Source of the DNA: Tridacna crocea
Taxonomy: Eukaryota > Mollusca > Bivalvia > Cardiida > Cardiidae
DNA: 64,000 nt
Direction: 5' to 3'
Assembly (NCBI GenBank): GCA_943736015.1
Contig: OX031070.1
Location: forward strand, 24,387,673-24,451,672
Shown: positions 50,334-61,538 of the stretch, piece after piece
Numbering within the stretch: position 1 is the first letter of the stretch
Layout of the letters: the number at the start of each line of letters is the position of its first letter
Made by a program: the position numbers and the translations under genes
Notes under the pieces: generated by a model
Told to the model about the DNA's origin: nothing
The model's input: the letters and a program-made list of their open reading frames with translations, nothing else
Databases searched by the model: none

Positions 50334-50573
50334 TTAACCCCTTGCCAAACAGTCCCTGGGTTTAACGACCCTGAGGAAGAAGCCTTCTGAAAACACTGGG
50401 GGTGGGGGGAGAGAGAGAAGGAGAAAATGCAAATAATCAGCATTTTTCTTTTTTTCCCAAAATGTTTTCTACTCTGCCAAAGTCAAGTTTCAGTTTTTGA
50501 GTCATGTTCATTTTGTTGTATGCAAACGTTTTCAATTTGGACCAGTCTAAGATTTTGCCGTTTTGTAAAGAAT
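50334..50573 (+). mobile_element. A-family MITE, purine insertion in the stem
   Basis: TTAACCCCTTGCCAAACAGT start; the left stem contains GGGGGTGGGGGGAGAGAGAG. Confidence 0.8.
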
Positions 50574-50688
50574 AAATATTGATTATACTGCTTCTTCAGA
50601 CTTCAAATCATTTGTCCATAGAAACATGTAATTTTTAATGCTTCTTCATTGAGCTAAAGTTAGCCTGTACTGTATTTTTTCCTCCCCG

Positions 50689-50865
50689 TTAATCCTTTAC
50701 CACACAATCCCATGTTCTAACGCTTTCAAAGAAGAAAACTCTGGAAAACATTGTCGGAAGAGGATTAAATTGGTAGTCTTAGAACTTAAAATACGTCAAA
50801 ATTGTTATATGCATACCCTTTCAGTTTGGACAAGTCTAAAATTTTCTTGATTGGTAAAAAGTTTA
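50689..50865 (+). mobile_element. A-family MITE lacking most of the hairpin
   Basis: TTAATCCTTTACCACACAAT to GGTAAAAAGTTTAA with GAAAACATTGTCGGAAGAGG only. Confidence 0.8.
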
Positions 50866-51034
50866 ACGCTTCTCTACTATGAAAAAAATGCTTTACTAAA
50901 AGATCCTGTATATAGGCCAAATACAGTAAGAAGCTACATTTAAACACCCTTTTGGCAGAGCGACGCACAATACGTTCAGGTGTTCCTATGGGGGTAGGTG
51001 TATTCCAACGTCATTTGCTGCCAATTTAGTCCAG

Positions 51035-51239
51035 CCTGGGCCCGTATTCACCAACCATTCTTAAGAATGTTCTTGGTCTAATTCCCCAGAATTTTCAACA
51101 TTTGTAAGTAACACAACTTCTGATTGGCTAAACCATTTGGTTTAGCCAATCAGAAGTTGTGTTACTTACAAATTTGAAAAAACCTTGGAGAATAAGACTA
51201 AGAATATTCTCAAGAATGGTTGGTGAATACGAGCCCAGG
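51035..51239. mobile_element. Fold-back MITE, ATTCACCAACC type, copy 2
   Basis: CCTGGGCCCGTATTCACCAA left, GGTGAATACGAGCCCAGG right; centre CTAAACCATTTGGTTTAG. Better preserved than copy 1. Confidence 0.9.
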
Positions 51240-51337
51240 AGACGCAAGTTAACTCAGCAGTGTAAATTCTAGATATCTAATAGTTGTGAAATCGTATTTA
51301 CCAAGTATTCTGATTAAATACTGTGTCTTCGTCTCAC

Positions 51338-51574
51338 CAAAACCTTGTATAATCTCAACCAAACGTTTGACTCTCTGGAAAATTCGGCATTGATTTCATC
51401 TCCAATCGCCCTCAAATGATCCGCCACATGCTTTACTGCGTCATCACCTGCAATCATGTGATTCGAACTTCCGCTGACGTAATTGTGGTTTTCGTCGTGA
51501 TACAACGGTACTTTTCCGAACTCTGTTTCCAGCGGCAAGTACATTCTGGCCTTTCCTTTCAATGTATACTGCAT
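51338..51574 (-). CDS. Probable BH3-only Bcl-2-family protein, first coding exon
   Basis: Not recognised as a specific gene. The ATG (51574-51572) has A at -3 and an in-frame TGA two codons upstream, which fixes the start. The exon runs 79 codons to a GTGAGA donor at 51337-51332 (or 77 codons to a weaker GT). Residues 50-65 read VADHLRAIGDEINAEF, fitting the BH3 helix pattern: hydrophobic, three residues, Leu, two residues, Ile, Gly-Asp-Glu, hydrophobic. Known BH3 helices bind the groove of Bcl-2 proteins at mitochondria and promote or license apoptosis. The Leu-Arg-x-Ile-Gly-Asp-Glu-x-Asn-Ala core looks more like BIM-type than BAX-type motifs. No BH1/BH2 is visible, and residues 1-49 are unfamiliar. 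It lies in one of the few repeat-free islands. Without the 3' exons it could still be a multidomain BAX/BAK relative. Confidence 0.6.
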
Positions 51575-52160
51575 GTTTCAGCGCACGAATTGTTCTCTTG
51601 TATTTCCTTGCAGAACTATTTTCACTAACCTCTAACTATTTCGACTTACTAGTATCGCTTGGTACAGATACGTAAGTAATCACAACTGTTTTACGATTAC
51701 GAGAATGCTGAATTGTATTTTCTATTAATCAGTATGACCAGTTTTTTTTCCCAAGTCACTTGAATTCTTTTTTATATTTTCTTTAACATAAACAATTGGT
51801 GTCTCTCCGTGAATTATATGCTATAAATCCTCTTTAACTTGTGTTTGTTTTTTAGATCTACTGCTATCAAATTTAAGCTATGACAAAAATGTCCATGTTA
51901 CAATTTCACAATAACTTCCAGTATTTGGCGTTTCTGCTGCGATCATGTGTCGAATTAGCAAGTAGATCCAATTTAATCAAATTGTCCGTGTAAAATCGGT
52001 TTATATATGGACCGCTGACCACTGCGCATTAGCCAATAATAGCGGAGGGAGTTTGGCCTTCGTCCCAGTTCATTGATACCAAACTGGGTATGGCTTAAAG
52101 CCGTGTTTACAAGCAGTACTTTATGAATAAATCAAGTCACTGCCTTCTGCCTTAATATTT
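51575..52160. other. Repeat-free island upstream of the BH3 exon
   Basis: No repeat recognised; holds the candidate promoter elements. Confidence 0.4.
52000..52037 (-). promoter_or_regulatory. Candidate TATA and CCAAT elements for the BH3 gene
   Basis: On the minus strand, TATATAAA (52007-52000) lies about 425 bp upstream of the BH3-exon ATG, and an inverted CCAAT box (plus-strand CCAAT within 52032-52037) lies about 28 bp further upstream. The surrounding 51575-52150 carries no recognised repeat. Spacing is plausible for a TATA promoter with a 5' UTR of about 0.4 kb. Confidence 0.3.
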
Positions 52161-52174
52161 TTTGCGTATTTCAG

Positions 52175-52258
52175 TTGACCAACTTTGAAAACAATGTGGC
52201 ACAGGGAGATATTGCTCGTAAGGAGTAATTCCTTCCTTTGCCGCAGTGCTACCATTTG
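52175..52258. mobile_element. B-type hairpin remnant
   Basis: GAAAACAATGTGGCACAGGG and ATTGCTCGTAAGGAGTAATT; arms gone. Confidence 0.55.
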
Positions 52259-52301
52259 TCTACATACATTAATTCATGCATTTTATACATGTTTTTCTTC
52301 C

Positions 52302-52531
52302 TTAACGCACTAGCAAACAGTATACTTACCAGAGTTTAAAGCTTTTGCATATGACAATTTAAATGTGCTTCTCTGCGATTTTTTTTCTGAAAGGGGAGAG
52401 AAAACATTGTCGAAGACGGAGAAAATGCTGGATACAAGCATTTTATGCTTTTACCACAATTTTTCCAAAAGGCGTCTGCTTCTCCCTCATCCATGGTCGT
52501 TAAAACTCGGGATTGTCAGGTAAAGGGTTAA
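52302..52531 (-). mobile_element. A-family TTAA MITE
   Basis: TTAACGCACTAGCAAACAGT to AGGTAAAGGGTTAA; stem eroded. Confidence 0.82.
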
Positions 52532-52591
52532 AGGATTTTTTTTCAAAGTTGTCCGCGGTCGTTTTGTTTCAAGAAGCGATGAGCTAAGTCA

Positions 52592-52804
52592 TTAACCTTT
52601 ATCCTGCTTATCGCGACTTGCTGACCTTTAGCGGACAGCGTAGATCAAGATCAGACTGCACAGAACGTGCAGTCTGATCTTGGATCTACACTGTCCGATA
52701 TGGACATCTTTTTCTTTTACAAAATCCATTTGAAATAGCATCGTTTGGGCTTTTACTATTGACTTGAAAAGTTTCATTAATTTATTCAGCAGGAGAAGAG
52801 TTAA
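52592..52804. mobile_element. E-family TTAA MITE
   Basis: TTAACCTTTATCCTGCT and AGCAGGAGAAGAGTTAA form 17-bp imperfect terminal repeats. Hairpin AGATCAAGATCAGACTGCAC...GTGCAGTCTGATC at 52638-52690. Confidence 0.9.
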
Positions 52805-52884
52805 CATTCCTGAAGGCTGTTCACCCCTTGGTTATCGCACATCCAATAAAACGCCAATTTGTTACCTATATAGACTGCTTCAAC

Positions 52885-53115
52885 CATAACCCTTTACCGA
52901 ACGATCCCGGGTTTTACAATTCTGAGAAAAAAATGAAAGCATGGTGGAAATAGGATAAAACCATGCTGATTAGCAATTCCTCTGGTTTAGCAATGTTTAG
53001 CATGCTCAACGACAGATGTCGCCGTACGAACCCAATTTTTTAATTAATTTATCCACAAATATTCGTTTTGACAAAAACTTTGATTTCGTACAAGTCTCTT
53101 CCTATTTGGTAGTGT
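52885..53115 (+). mobile_element. A-family MITE, degraded
   Basis: AACCCTTTACCGAACGATCC start; hairpin collapsed. Confidence 0.6.
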
Positions 53116-53369
53116 TGAACAATACATGTTATATAGTAAACCTTAAAACAGAGTGTTTGGCTAGAAAATTTCGACTAACATCGAATTAGTTAGATCTAGG
53201 ATCAGACAGCAAGTTTAATGCTCTAAACACGTGATTATATACCATGATTACGATACATGGTATTGGCAATAAGTATATGATTAGGTACTAGAACCGGCCA
53301 CTTCCATAGTCAAGTAATGTACGTTACGGCCTGAGGTATTGGGCTCTAGCTACTTTCAGACAAACTCGG

Positions 53370-53584
53370 TTAACCCATACCACACAATCCCTACCTTTGA
53401 CGACCCTGAGAAAGAAGCCTATAGAAAAAACATTGTTGGAAAAAGAGAAAATGCTCCTTTTCCCACGATGTTTTCTACTCTTCACAAAAACAAATTTCAA
53501 ATTTTCAGTCACTTATTTTGTCGTCTGCTAATGCTTTCGATTTGGACAAGCCTAAAATATTGTCGTTTGCATGGTAATGAGTTG
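53370..53584 (+). mobile_element. A-family MITE, tip deleted
   Basis: TTAACCCATACCACACAATC to GGTAATGAGTTGA; GAGAAAATGCTCCTTTTCCC shows a lost tip. Confidence 0.85.
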
Positions 53585-53869
53585 AAGAAGATTTTGGACA
53601 AGAAAACGCGATGAAATAGAAGTTTCCATCTTTCACCGAAGATAAATACACGTATTAGCATTTGATGCATGTACACGTAAATCAAAATTTAAGTGATAAC
53701 GCGGATTTGTCTCGAAACCTAATTAAATTCTTGAAGGTGTATGATAGTTAAAGTGTCAAAAGGCTTAGAATAACTCTTGAAGACCCTTGAAGAGCCTATA
53801 TTCACAGGCCAGTTTGTCTGCAATGTGTTGCAGCGTTATTATAAATTTATTTAATGAAACCCTCTTCCT

Positions 53870-54000
53870 ACTAACCACGTACTTTAACGAACCTGGAGAA
53901 GAAAGCCTTTGGAAAACATTGTGGCAAAAAGAGAAATTGCTTGTAACAAGCAATTTCTCCTTTTCCCGCAATGTTTTCTATTCTATTCGGGAACTAATAC
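53870..54000 (+). mobile_element. C/D-type hairpin fragment
   Basis: Core GTGGCAAAAAGAGAAATTGC with tip TTGTAACAA; arms incomplete. Confidence 0.65.
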
Positions 54001-54062
54001 TAATTCCAAATTTGTCCTTCTATGGTTAATGCATCTCCATTTGGAAACGTCAAAATTTTCGT

Positions 54063-54291
54063 TTAATCCATCACCATACAGTGCTTACTTCTGACGATCC
54101 TGAGAAAGAAGCCTATAGAAAACATTGTGGGAAAAGGAGAAAATGCTGGTAACCAGCATTTTCTCCTTTTCTTACAGTGTTTTATACCCTTCACAAAACA
54201 AATTTCAAATTTTCAGTCACTTTTATTTTGTCGTCTGCAAATGCCTTCAATTTGAACCAGTCTAAAATTTTGTCGTTTGGTAAGGGCTTAA
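54063..54291 (+). mobile_element. A-family TTAA MITE
   Basis: TTAATCCATCACCATACAGT to GGTAAGGGCTTAA. Confidence 0.92.
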
Positions 54292-54758
54292 GAAAAGGTA
54301 AGAGGTTGATCCAAGGAGGATCACTGAAAATGGCGATTCATAGACCGATTTCTAAGCAACAGAATGAACCTTATTTTCTTGTCGACTTCCAAAATGAATC
54401 TCCACGAAGAAACGGCCATTAGTCCGGGCGATGTTTCCATAAATGGCCACAGAGCTATAAGAACCAATGGTCCACGACATCACTTTCACTGCAATAGAAA
54501 TAAAGTTATGGTTTTGATAACAGGAATTAGTCTAGGTGCACAATACGTGCGCGCATTAAATATTATCGTTGACATAAGCCATTAGAGTCGCCGTACTTTT
54601 ATGAGGAATAGTGGATGCTTGGCTGCGTCGCCCTAGGAGGTACAAACATTTTCTATGGTGTATTCAATATGAAGTGTACAATTTTTTAAAGTTTTTATAA
54701 TGTTTCTATAGATTTAAGAAAATACAAATAAGAAAAGAAAAGGCGTGTAAAGTTTAAT
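54292..54758. other. Intergenic, no recognised feature
   Basis: Short open frames only, none with family resemblance. Confidence 0.45.
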
Positions 54759-54990
54759 TTAACTCTTTACCAAACAACAAAATTGTAGACCTGTCAAGTT
54801 TGAAAGCATTTGCAGACGACCACGTAAGTACGGCTCAGAAATTGAAATTGGTCTTGGGAAGGATAGAAAACATTGTGGGAAAAGGAGAAAATGTTGGTTA
54901 CCAGCATTTTCTCCTTTTTCTGCAATGCTTTCAAAAGGCTTTTTTCTCAGTATCGTTAAAAATCAGGATTGCGTTGTAAAGAGTTTTTAA
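54759..54990 (-). mobile_element. A-family TTAA MITE
   Basis: TTAACTCTTTACCAAACAAC to GTTGTAAAGAGTTTTTAA. Confidence 0.88.
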
Positions 54991-55209
54991 AAACCCTTTA
55001 AGCAATTCTCTGTTGTAAGGGGGTTTACCGTATCTTAAAAAAAAAAAGAATCGATCCAGTTCAGCCTGCACCAATCTTCCAGACTGACCTGATTAAAAAA
55101 TATTTCGATTTTGGTTCATTTTTTGCGTTTCCGATGGCCATTCTACATCTAGTTCAGTTGGTTCTAAGATGAAATGTAACTTATGGAGCCATAATTAGGT
55201 TTTGACTCC

Positions 55210-55439
55210 TTAACCCTTTACCACACAATGACGACTTTTGACTACCGTGAGGAATAAGCCTTTTGAAAACATCGTGTAAAAAAAAGAGAAAATGCTGATA
55301 ACCAGCGCATTCTCATTTTCCCGGAATGTTTTCTTCACTTCCCATGGCAAATTTTAACTTTTCAGTCACATTTATATTGTCGTCTGTAAATGCTTTCAAT
55401 TCGAACCAGTCTGTAAATTCGTCATTTGGTAATGAGTTC
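55210..55439 (+). mobile_element. A-family MITE
   Basis: TTAACCCTTTACCACACAAT to GGTAATGAGTTCA; stem decayed. Confidence 0.85.
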
Positions 55440-55512
55440 AGTATGATGCACAACAGAGGCGCCTTTAAACCCCTTCTGCCAGAGCACGGCTCATTTATTT
55501 TACAACGATTGC

Positions 55513-55741
55513 TTAACCCATTACCACACAATCCCTACTTTTGACGACCCTGAGAAAGAAGCCTCTAGAAAACATTGTTGGAAAAGGGGAAAATGCTGGT
55601 AACCAGCATTTTCTCCTTTTCCCTCAATGTTTTCTACCCAGCTGGAAACAAATTTCAATTTTTGAGTCACTTTCATTTTGTCGTCTGCAAATGCTTTCGA
55701 TTTGGACAAGCCTAAAATATTGTCGTTTGGTAATGGGTTAA
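55513..55741 (+). mobile_element. A-family MITE, first of a triple array
   Basis: Carries GTTGGAAAAGGGGAAAATGC and CTACCCAGCTGGAAAC, both shared with the next copy. Confidence 0.93.
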
Positions 55742-55957
55742 CCCATTACCACACTTTTGACGACCCTGAGAAAGAAGCCTCTAGAAAACATTGTTGGAAA
55801 AGGGGAAAATGCTGGTAACCAGCATTTTCTCCTTTTCCCTCAATGTTTTCTACCCAGCTGGAAACAAATTTCAATTTTTCAGTCACTTTTATTTTGTCGT
55901 GTGCAAATGCTTTCGATTTGGACCAGTGTAAAATTTTGTCATTTAGTGAAGAGTTAA
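55738..55957 (+). mobile_element. A-family MITE, second of a triple array
   Basis: Near-identical to the first but lacks CACAATCCCTA in the left arm; shares TTAA on both sides. Confidence 0.93.
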
Positions 55958-56151
55958 CTCATTACCAAAACGACAATATCTTAGGCTTGTCCTAATCGAA
56001 ATCATTTGCAGACGTTGAAAAATAAGGGTTGAAAAGATTGTGAGAAAAGGAGAAAATGCTGGTTACCAGCATTTTCTCCTTTTTCCACAATGTTTTTAAA
56101 CGCTTTTTTCTCAGGGTTGTCAAAAGTAGTGATCATGTGGTAATGGGTTAA
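55954..56151 (-). mobile_element. A-family MITE, third of array, inverted
   Basis: TTAACTCATTACCAAAACGA to GGTAATGGGTTAA; part of the left arm deleted. Confidence 0.9.
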
Positions 56152-57986
56152 CAGGTTCTTGCCAATTACAAGTGCTATAATTGAACTATGCTCTGACAAA
56201 AAAGGACTTATTACATCTCCGTGAAACGTGATACCAAGCAAGCCATCTTATAATGCTGGATTCATAATATCCACTTAAAAAAAACGACTTATATTCATGA
56301 GCAAGAATGGCCTTTAGCCATACAGAAAATTAAAATAGCGACAAGTTTTGGCTCAGGTCAGCCTGCGCGGACTGCGCAAGCTGACCTGAATTGATACCTT
56401 TCGCAGTCGCATTAGCCCCCTTTTTTTCTTTGAGCATGGCTCAAATATTGATTACTCTCGATGATTGCCTCTTGGAAACCTTAACCAGCGCTCGCGCCAA
56501 CATGTTGATGGTTTCAATGGTAGACTCCACGAATCAGTAGATTCGAACTTTTGGTGTGAGAAGCCGACGCTAAACTCCTGCATCACTGTCTCTCGCAGTA
56601 ATGATTATTTTCTCACTGCTTGTACAGAGTAAATCTATTTGGAGCTCAGCGTTCCTTGGTTGCAAAGGCCTCTCCGACCAGTAGCGTACATAAAGTACAC
56701 TTATACCTCAGCAGGTCGTTCTGGAAACCCCCGAGTAAACCAAAGTCCAACATTGATCTCAGAGGTTTCCCTGGGCATACTCGTGGAAACAATACCCCCA
56801 CCTCGCAAAATTATACTTGAAGTATGGTAGGAAACGGCCTTTGTCCATGATAATATCAGAAAATATTGGGCCGAACAGAACCAAGACTAGGTTGGTTCGC
56901 TTACGGTTTATTATGTAGCAGTAATATCCGTGAAAATGAATAAGATGGTCTTCGCATTCTGAAGATTAAGCAGGAAACATGAGGGTTGCAATGACATCAT
57001 GGCGGTCAGTGCCCGCATCGCGTTTATTGTGTATTTATTATGAAGCTCGTGATTATTATTTACACCTGAACATTCCGTAATCTCATTTGCAATTCATCCG
57101 ACATAACCCTTATCAAACTTTTGAACTTACTGTGTGAGTTGATTACTGGTAAGTAAATGCACTTTAAAAGTATTTACCGGGTAAAATGAGAAAAAAATCT
57201 GCGCACTGCCTCGCTTGTGAAATGACAGTAACATCCATTAGGAGGCAATGGATGGGCTACCTTTTTTCATAATTATTTACAAATATATATTGTATTTACT
57301 TGATTGGCATATCGCTCATTGGATATGCCTTACCCTTCAAGAACCAAATACTAACTCAGTTTCTTTAGCTCTGAGCCGCAGACAACGTGGATTCAAAATC
57401 AGACTGCACAAGATGAGCAGTCTGATTTTGAATCAAAATGGTATGATATGCTGTGAGCTCTTGCAAACTGACGGCTCAGGCAATGCCATAAGGAGGTCCT
57501 ATTGACTATCTAAATGTATCTGTTCGGTATAGAAAGGGTGTACAAATTGAACGAGGTGCCAGAAATCAGCTGTGAATAAAACGATTAGGTCTCTAATCCC
57601 TGACTCTGAATACGTTTTGAAGGGCATTCACTTCATAATGCGGACAACCGTGGAAGGTTTTTCCCCAGGACGCCACTTTATTTATTTAACACCTATATTT
57701 TTGTTAAACGAAGTTGTCTATCTGTAGTATTACTATATTTATTGTATTCAACTTATTGATATAAAATCTATAGCTGAGCCATATTCTGACATAAAGGAGC
57801 TTAATGCATCACTGAAATGCAATACACAAAGCAAGACATCAGATTGTTTCGGACCCAACTGAAATTCACTTTGTTCAACAACATACTGAAGCTTGAAGTT
57901 GACTGGTCCTTTGACAAGCAGAAAATGTAAAGATAGTTACAAGATTCAACTAAGTAGGCTGATCGGAATCGCACGAAGTTGTCTGT
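56152..57986. other. Intergenic, repeat-poor, short palindromes only
   Basis: Palindromes GGTCAGCCTGCGCGGACTGC at about 56350 and AAAATCAGACTGCACAAGAT...ATCTGATT type at about 57390-57440. No gene recognised. Confidence 0.5.
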
Positions 57987-58208
57987 TTAACCCTTCACCA
58001 AACAATCCCTGGTTTTTACGACCCTGAAATAGAAGCCTTTTGAAAACATTGTGGGAAAAGGAGAAAATGCTGGTAACCAGCATTTTCTCTTTTTCCTGCA
58101 TTGTTTTCTGGTCTACGCTGCTGGAAACAAATTTCGATTTTTGAGTTACATTTATTTTGTTGTCTGCAAATGTTTTCAGTTGGACAAGTCTAAAATTTTG
58201 TCGTTCCA
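57987..58208 (+). mobile_element. A-family MITE, right end lost
   Basis: TTAACCCTTCACCAAACAAT start; ends at AAAATTTTGTCGTTCC. Confidence 0.85.
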
Positions 58209-58264
58209 CTAAATAAGTGGAACGAATTTTTTGAGCCACGATAGTATAAAAGTCAAAGTTTGCT

Positions 58265-58570
58265 ATTTCAGAGGTATTTTTCTTTTGACAAGATGTCTTT
58301 ATCGGACAGTTTGGATCAAAGATTAGACTGCACGTTCTGTGCAGCCTGATTTTGATCTACACTGTTCGCAAGAAGGTCAGTGAGTTGTTCTTACCAGTGT
58401 TTCGAGGGTGAAATCCCAAATATTGCTATTTCAAAGTTATGTTTTTGGGATTAATAGGTATTTTTCAGACAGTATAGATTTAAAATCAGACCACCTTCTC
58501 TGCAGTCTGATCTTAATCTACCCTGTGCGTAAAACTTCAGTGAGTCTCGCTTAACAGAGTAAGGGGCTAA
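58265..58570. repeat. Two E-type hairpin units in tandem
   Basis: GGATCAAAGATTAGACTGCA...CTGATTTTGATCTACACTG (58305-58370) and TTAAAATCAGACCACCTTC...CAGTCTGATCTTAATCTAC (58470-58530), each followed by 'CAGTGAGT'. Confidence 0.65.
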
Positions 58571-58909
58571 GATATATCTTATGTTGGAATGTTTTCATTT
58601 AGGTTTATACTATTTTCACTTTTATGTTGTTTCGTTTTTGACAGTCATATTCAGTTCTGTTAACACAGTATGAATATGTTTACAGTCCTTAACTTTTACT
58701 TTCCTTTTTTCGACTAGATCTACGTAAATCTGTCGACTAGCCATCCTTGTGTTGCAAAGATTGACAACTCACCAAGTCGTTCTACAAATAATAGAAGAAA
58801 AGTGAGTCTTCTTGGGCTAGCAAATATGTCGAATGATACAGAGTATACGTCTTGCGATGAGAAGCGACGTTTGTCATCAGAACATGGTATCCAAACAATA
58901 TAATTGGCC

Positions 58910-59162
58910 TGCAACACGGGAAAAGGGGCATTCGGATATTTGCGTAAAGTGTCGTCTCGGATCAGCCGGCGCAGTCCGCGCAGGCTAATCCGAGACGGCA
59001 CTTTACGACTACATTAGATATTGTCCTGCAGTAGACTTTTGCGAAACAGAAAATCACATTAGAACGGAAAGTGCCTTCTCGGATTAGCCTGCGCGGACTA
59101 CGCAGGCTGATCCGAGACGACACTTTACGCAAATGTCCGAATGCCCCTTTTCGTGTGTTGCA
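58910..59162. mobile_element. Fold-back element made of two inverted hairpins
   Basis: Ends TGCAACACGGGAAAAGGGGC and its inverted partner. Each arm carries a palindrome of the CGGATTAGCCTGCGCGGACT type. Spacer 59012-59075 unrelated. Confidence 0.85.
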
Positions 59163-59409
59163 CGCCATATATAGTGACACAAGCCCGCATCTGAGATGGT
59201 AGTTCATCAAGACTCGAGATTGGGACATTTGAGGAAAAACAGCGGGAAAAGGGGCACGAACACGTATTGTATTTCAGAATAAGGGCAAGTAACAACTCCT
59301 ATTTCTGTGAGCTTACGTGGTTATGTACCTTTTTTATGAGGATGACTCAGATGTAGGGCCTGATTATCAGGCTAGATTTTTATATGTATGGTGTGCAGTT
59401 TGCCAGTAG

Positions 59410-59861
59410 CACGGCGGGGAATCACGTGACACAACAACAACAACAATGACCGTTATTTGAAAAAATTCCCCGACTTCAGGTAAGAAAATCTTTAATAATT
59501 CCGTTAATGCATGACCGATTGGAATTTGGTTTGAAGCAGAGAAGGCGGAAGGACTCCAGGGATTTGCTTGATGCGTAAGATTTTTTAAACAACACCTGAT
59601 CAAAAAGTTATTGACGAGCAAACAAATTTTTTACCCTGGATAATTTGTTTGCTCGTCAATAACTTTTTTATCAGGTGTTGTTTAAAAAAATCTAACACAT
59701 CGAGCAAATCCCCGGAGTCCTTCCGCCTTCTCTGCTTCAAACCAAATTCCAATCGGTCACGTATTAACGGAATTATTGAAGATTTTCTTACCTGAAATTG
59801 GAGAATTTTTTCAAATAACGGTCATTGTTGTTGTTGTTGTGTCACGTGATTCCCCGCCGTG
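59410..59861. mobile_element. 452-bp near-perfect inverted repeat with 5-bp duplication
   Basis: Arms of about 215 bp (CACGGCGGGGAATCACGTGA left, TCACGTGATTCCCCGCCGTG right) around a loop of about 15 bp near 59628-59643. AGTAG at 59405-59409 and 59862-59866 is a likely target-site duplication. No coding frame. Confidence 0.92.
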
Positions 59862-59866
59862 AGTAG

Positions 59867-60906
59867 AGTCAAGTCTGGCGGACTGAAAAAACGCGTCCAT
59901 AGACATAGGGGAAAAAAGCAAAATGATGCATGTAAAAAATTTGCATATTTAAACAATTGATAACAATACCCGGCATCGTGAACACAATGTTTATTTCAAT
60001 CAATTTCGTACTGTCACAATCTTTTCAGATGTTGTTTGTAGCCAATTTTCGGTTTGAAAAATAATACGGTTAATTAGATAGGTAAAAACCTGGTAAAATA
60101 TTCACACTCAGTGTTATTGTCGTCTCATATTCGTTATGGAAGTGAATTAAACGTTGAAGTGTGTTTAATCCCTAATTACAAATAGTGTATCTCCAGTAAT
60201 AACACGTTAATTCCTCGTTATGGCGGATTATATAGAGCCACTTCCAGCATGTCAGATAATGCTGACACTCCACTTGAGAAGTCAGTATACCAAACTATCT
60301 GAGAAAATTGTACATTACGCAAAAAAAGTCTGTGTTAACGACCTGCATATTATATCATCTGGGAAAAAAATCCTAAAACAGTAGAATAGCAGAGCATGAG
60401 TGTATAATTATTATGAATTATTTTTCAGCTATGAAGAGGACCAGTTTAAAGAAAAAAAAAAACGTGTTGTGGCATAACGAGAAATCTGTGTATGGTGTCG
60501 TTTGAAAAAGATTTAATATTAGCCAAGTTCATCAGGGAAAGTAGCTAGTGGTCTGGAAAGAACGTTGTGTTTGGTACAGATAGAGCTGAATGTCCGCCAA
60601 CCGTGTTAAATTTCAATGAAAACGCAGTAAGATGTTAAATATTTGTTTGATTGGCGTTTTATGCCGCTTTCAACTTTATTTCAGTCATATTGCGGCGACA
60701 GCTCATATATTTATGCTTTCCTGGGTTTCACCAGTACTAGACTGGGGCTTTGAAGTGTCTTGCCCACGTACACTCCTGTGAAAAGACAGTAGAGCCAGCG
60801 AAACTCGAAAACGGGGCTTCCAGGGCACGAGTCCTACACATTGCCAGACAGGATCCCCTTAAGGTATCAGAAAATACTATGCAACTAACGAACTTCCAGT
60901 TTATGT
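59867..60906. other. Intergenic, no recognised feature
   Basis: AT-rich; a SINE-like remnant may lie at 60520-60620 (GTAGCTAGTGGTCTGGAAAG) but is too decayed to call. Confidence 0.45.
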
Positions 60907-60910
60907 TTTA

Positions 60911-61147
60911 TCCCTTTACAACATAATCCCGATTTTTAACGATCCTAGGACAAAAAATGTTTCAAATCATGTTATCAATCATGTTATCTTGGAAGGAAAC
61001 GCTGCTTTCTTGGGTTTTCTTCCTTTCCACTCCCCTCCATTTTTTGTACCTGTATCGTAGACAAAAACCTTTATTTCATGCACAACGAGTTTGTCGTCTG
61101 CAAATGCTTTGAAATTGGACAAGTCCAGAATTTTGTCGCTTGGTAAC
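60911..61147 (+). mobile_element. A-family MITE, degraded
   Basis: TATCCCTTTACAACATAATC start; right arm GTCGTCTGCAAATGCTTTGA; hairpin lost. Confidence 0.7.
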
Positions 61148-61308
61148 TATATAGTTGATAAATCAGATGACGCAGTTCCGGTATATAGTGAACATTTATG
61201 AAATGAAAATGGGCCATGCTACGGCTAAAGGGAGCTTCATGCATCCCCGTGATCAATGGTACCGAGTAAGTCATTTCATAAATGAGGATCCCAAAATATC
61301 CACTTTGT

Positions 61309-61537
61309 TTAATTCATTACCAAACGACAATATTTTAGGCTTCTCCAAATCGAAAGCATTTGCAGACGACAAAATGAATGTGACTGAAAATGTGAAATTT
61401 GTTTTGTGAAGAGTAGAAAACATTTTGGGAAAAGGAGAAAATGTTGGTAACCGGCATGTTCTCCTTTTCCCACGATGTTTTCCAAAGGCTTCTTTCTCAG
61501 GGTCGTCAAAAGTAGGGATTGTGTGGTAATGGGTTAA
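61309..61537 (-). mobile_element. A-family TTAA MITE
   Basis: TTAATTCATTACCAAACGAC to GGTAATGGGTTAA; tip GGTAACCGGC is asymmetric. Confidence 0.92.
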
Positions 61538-61538
61538 A

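Noticed and set aside
50860..50960. Short minus-strand hydrophobic frame (LLTVFGLYTGSFSKAFFS) as a terminal exon of the BH3 gene
   Set aside because: Phase would fit, but the acceptor is weak, the frame has only 18 codons, and part overlaps the edge of a MITE.
59400..59640. 84-codon minus-strand frame in the long palindrome
   Set aside because: Lies wholly within a fold-back element arm; the mirrored arm does not keep it open.
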